64,000 nucleotides of DNA from JAYQKL01 sp049889415 (GTDB lineage Bacteria > Pseudomonadota > Alphaproteobacteria > RS24), in NCBI GenBank assembly GCA_049889415.1, contig JBMHDL010000003.1, positions 62,001 to 126,000 on the forward strand. Reading direction: 5' to 3'. Under the pieces are notes generated by a model. It saw only the letters and a program-made list of their open reading frames with translations, was not told the origin of the DNA and ran no database searches. The first letter of the stretch is position 1. Each line of letters opens with the position of its first letter. The position numbers were made by a program, and so were the translations under genes. Of the stretch, positions 61,932 to 64,000 are shown piece by piece.

Positions 61932-62551
61932 CAGTTCAACTCCCCCAGAGGTTGGGTGGTGACGCCGCTCAGGTCAGGTTGCAGGCCGGCGATTTCAAGG
62001 AAATTGGCCAGCAGGGCATGACCATGCAATGAGGCGATGCTTTCGGGGTGAAATTGGACACCAAAAACGGGTCGGGTTTTGTGTTGCAGCCCCATTATAA
62101 TGCCATCCTCAGTTTCAGCCGTAACCTCGAGGCAGTCGGGCAGGGTGTCCCGGTCAACAATCAGCGAATGATAGCGGGTGGCGGCATAGTGCGCTGGAAG
62201 GTTTCTGAATACGCCGGATTGAGTGTTCACTATTTTTGATCTTTTGCCATGCATGATCAAAGGTGCCCGCACTACTTTTCCGCCAAAAGCCTGGCCAATG
62301 GTCTGGTGGCCGAGGCAAACACCAAAAATCGGTAAATCATCCGGTGCCGAGGTCACCAAATCAAGGCAGATGCCGGCCTCATTCGGGGTACAGGGGCCGG
62401 GGGAAATGATGACGGCTTTGGGGCTGGTTTCATAAACCTCTTCGGGCGTGATCTTGTCATTACGCACAACATTGGTCTTGACCCCGAGTTCGCCAAGAAA
62501 GTGAACAAGATTAAATGTAAAACTATCATAATTATCAATGAGTAAAATCAT
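61931..62551 (-). CDS. trpG: Anthranilate synthase glutamine amidotransferase component
   Basis: Class I glutamine amidotransferase of 206 residues supplying ammonia to TrpE. The nucleophile is the cysteine in GVCLGHQ and the His/Glu pair is in VQFHPES; ISPGPCTPNEAG is also typical. The linkage to trpE and trpD assigns it to tryptophan, but the same protein often also serves p-aminobenzoate synthesis as PabA. It lies 17 bp after trpE. Confidence 0.96.
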   Translation of the reverse strand: MILLIDNYDSFTFNLVHFLGELGVKTNVVRNDKITPEEVYETSPKAVIISPGPCTPNEAGICLDLVTSAPDDLPIFGVCLGHQTIGQAFGGKVVRAPLIMHGKRSKIVNTQSGVFRNLPAHYAATRYHSLIVDRDTLPDCLEVTAETEDGIIMGLQHKTRPVFGVQFHPESIASLHGHALLANFLEIAGLQPDLSGVTTQPLGELN

Positions 62552-62568
62552 TTATATTAACCTTTACA

Positions 62569-64000
62569 TTATTTTTTATTATATAGATCAATTGCGTCTT
62601 TAGCGGCCCGAAACAAAGCCATGGCCTTATTCACGGTCTCGTCATATTCGCCTTTTTCAGTCGAGTCATAGACAACGCCGCCTCCTGCCTGAACATATAA
62701 CATGCCGTCCTTGATTATGCCCGTGCGCAGGGCAATGCAGGTGTCCATGTCTCCGCCAGCGGCAAAATAGCCGACACAACCGGAATAAATCCCACGTTTC
62801 TGGGGCTCAAGTTCGTCAATAATTTCCATTGCCCTGACTTTAGGCGCACCAGATACAGTGCCGGCAGGAAAACCGGCGGTCAGAGCGTCAACCGTATCAT
62901 GATCTGGTAGCAATTTTCCGGTCACATCGGAATAGATATGAATCAAATGTGATGTTTTCTGCAGGCTGAAGCTTTCGTTAATGCTGATTGAGGAAGTTTG
63001 TGACACGCGCCCGACATCGTTACGGCCAAGGTCGAGCAGCATGAGATGCTCGGCCAATTCTTTCTCATCCGTCAGCAGTTCGGCGCCAATCTCTCGATCT
63101 TCCTCAGCCGAATTGCCGCGTCGTCGTGTGCCGGCAATCGGACGGATATTGACCGTCCCCTGCTCAACTCCTACCAGAACTTCCGGGCTGGATCCGACAA
63201 TGGAAAACCCGTCAAAATTCAGGAAAAAGAGATAGGGGGACGGGTTGATACGTCGTAAGGAGCGATAAAAGGAAAAGGGGGGAAGTGGAAACGGCATGTT
63301 GAATTGCTGGCTCAAGACAACCTGGAAAATATCACCCGCTTTTATGTAATCGCGCGCCTTGCGGACCATCTCAAAATATTCCTCGGGCGATATGTTTGAG
63401 CCGGGTTCTTCGAATTCAAAATCAGCGGTTTTCTCATCATCGGGAATTTCACGACCAAGACTTTGCCGCGCCTCAGTCAGCCGTATAACAGCATTTTCAT
63501 AGGCCTGCCGGGCGGTTTGGTCGGAAGCGGGATAAACCGGGGTGGCAAGTTTGAGGCTGTTGGTGACATTGTCAAAAACAGCCATCAATGTCGGCCGGAT
63601 AAACAGACTTTCAGGCGTTTCCAGCTTTGTCGGGTTGGTGTCCGGCAGAGCCTCCATATATTTGACCATGTCATAGCCAAGATATCCGAAAACACCGGCG
63701 CTCATTTTCGGCAACTCAGCGGGTATGTCAAAGCGCGACTCGTTCAATATTTTGCGCAGGCCGTCTAAGGGCGACAGGTCCATCTCCTTAAAGGCGTCAT
63801 CTTCCTTTGCTGCATTCCGGTTGATCAGGGCTGTTCCGTTTTCAACCTTGAACACCAGATCTGGGGCCCAGCCAATAATTGAAAACCGCCCCTTGATATC
63901 CCCGTCCTGCACCGATTCAAGCAAAAAGCTGTTGGCACACCCGGCGCATAATTTCATATAGGCAGAGACAGGTGTTTCCAGATCAGCGATTACATCCGCG
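62569..64000 (-). CDS. trpE: Anthranilate synthase component I, 5' end outside window
   Basis: Chorismate-binding subunit of anthranilate synthase; about 476 residues are visible and the frame is open through the right edge, so the start is missing. NSFLLESVQDGD near the visible N-terminal side carries the LLES motif of the tryptophan feedback site. The C-terminal chorismate-binding domain shows IRPIAGTRRRG, DLGRNDVGRV, FPAGTVSGAPKVRAMEIIDELE and CVGYF. It heads the trpE-trpG-trpD-trpC run; its promoter or any leader peptide lies beyond the window. Confidence 0.96.
   Translation of the reverse strand, partial: ADVIADLETPVSAYMKLCAGCANSFLLESVQDGDIKGRFSIIGWAPDLVFKVENGTALINRNAAKEDDAFKEMDLSPLDGLRKILNESRFDIPAELPKMSAGVFGYLGYDMVKYMEALPDTNPTKLETPESLFIRPTLMAVFDNVTNSLKLATPVYPASDQTARQAYENAVIRLTEARQSLGREIPDDEKTADFEFEEPGSNISPEEYFEMVRKARDYIKAGDIFQVVLSQQFNMPFPLPPFSFYRSLRRINPSPYLFFLNFDGFSIVGSSPEVLVGVEQGTVNIRPIAGTRRRGNSAEEDREIGAELLTDEKELAEHLMLLDLGRNDVGRVSQTSSISINESFSLQKTSHLIHIYSDVTGKLLPDHDTVDALTAGFPAGTVSGAPKVRAMEIIDELEPQKRGIYSGCVGYFAAGGDMDTCIALRTGIIKDGMLYVQAGGGVVYDSTEKGEYDETVNKAMALFRAAKDAIDLYNKK

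Overview
The window is a contiguous stretch of core chromosome from an alphaproteobacterium. Three things point there: the gene order (lon-hup-tRNA-nuoA to nuoN-birA-rnj-DUF1467-proS-lolCD-dnaE; rpsB-tsf-pyrH-frr-uppS-cdsA-dxr-rseP-bamA-skp-lpxD-lpxA-lpxI-lpxB; trpEGDC-lexA), an alphaproteobacterial SOS box (GTTC-N7-GTTC) in front of lexA, and small families such as DUF1467, LpxI and the short ProS. I cannot name the genus. Base composition is moderate and even, and I see no insertion sequence, phage, CRISPR array, rRNA or other island.

Layout. 1-8.5 kb: the 3' end of gatB, a coniferyl-type aldehyde dehydrogenase, then on the minus strand an RhlE-type DEAD-box helicase, parE, an FkbM methyltransferase and glnB-glnA, which has a candidate sigma-54 promoter. 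8.8-15.6 kb: tRNA-Leu, trigger factor with a histone-like lysine/alanine tail, clpP and lon (each with a candidate RpoH promoter), clpX, and an HU gene; this is a protein-quality-control block. 15.7-30.3 kb: tRNA-Val, tRNA-Asp and a complete 14-gene complex I operon, nuoA to nuoN. 30.3-40.1 kb: birA, RNase J, DUF1467, proS, lolC-lolD, a 33-codon membrane microprotein with its own promoter, and dnaE. 40.1-54.3 kb: a structured rpsB leader, translation factors, isoprenoid, phospholipid, outer-membrane-assembly and lipid A genes. 54.3-64 kb: gltA and gltX (minus), comEC (plus), lexA, trpC, trpD, trpG and the 3' part of trpE (minus).

The genes jointly build the envelope (lol, bam, skp, lpx, cdsA, uppS), run respiration and nitrogen assimilation (nuo, gltA, glnBA), make and check proteins (tig, clp, lon, rpsB, tsf, frr, gltX, proS), and copy and repair DNA (dnaE, parE, lexA). 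I did not find a clearly new multi-gene system. The items most worth a second look are regulatory or small: the microprotein before dnaE, the multi-hairpin rpsB leader, the trigger factor tail, palindromes embedded in the rhlE and gltA promoters, and the absence of fabZ between lpxD and lpxA. Promoter and structure calls are by eye and are marked as such.
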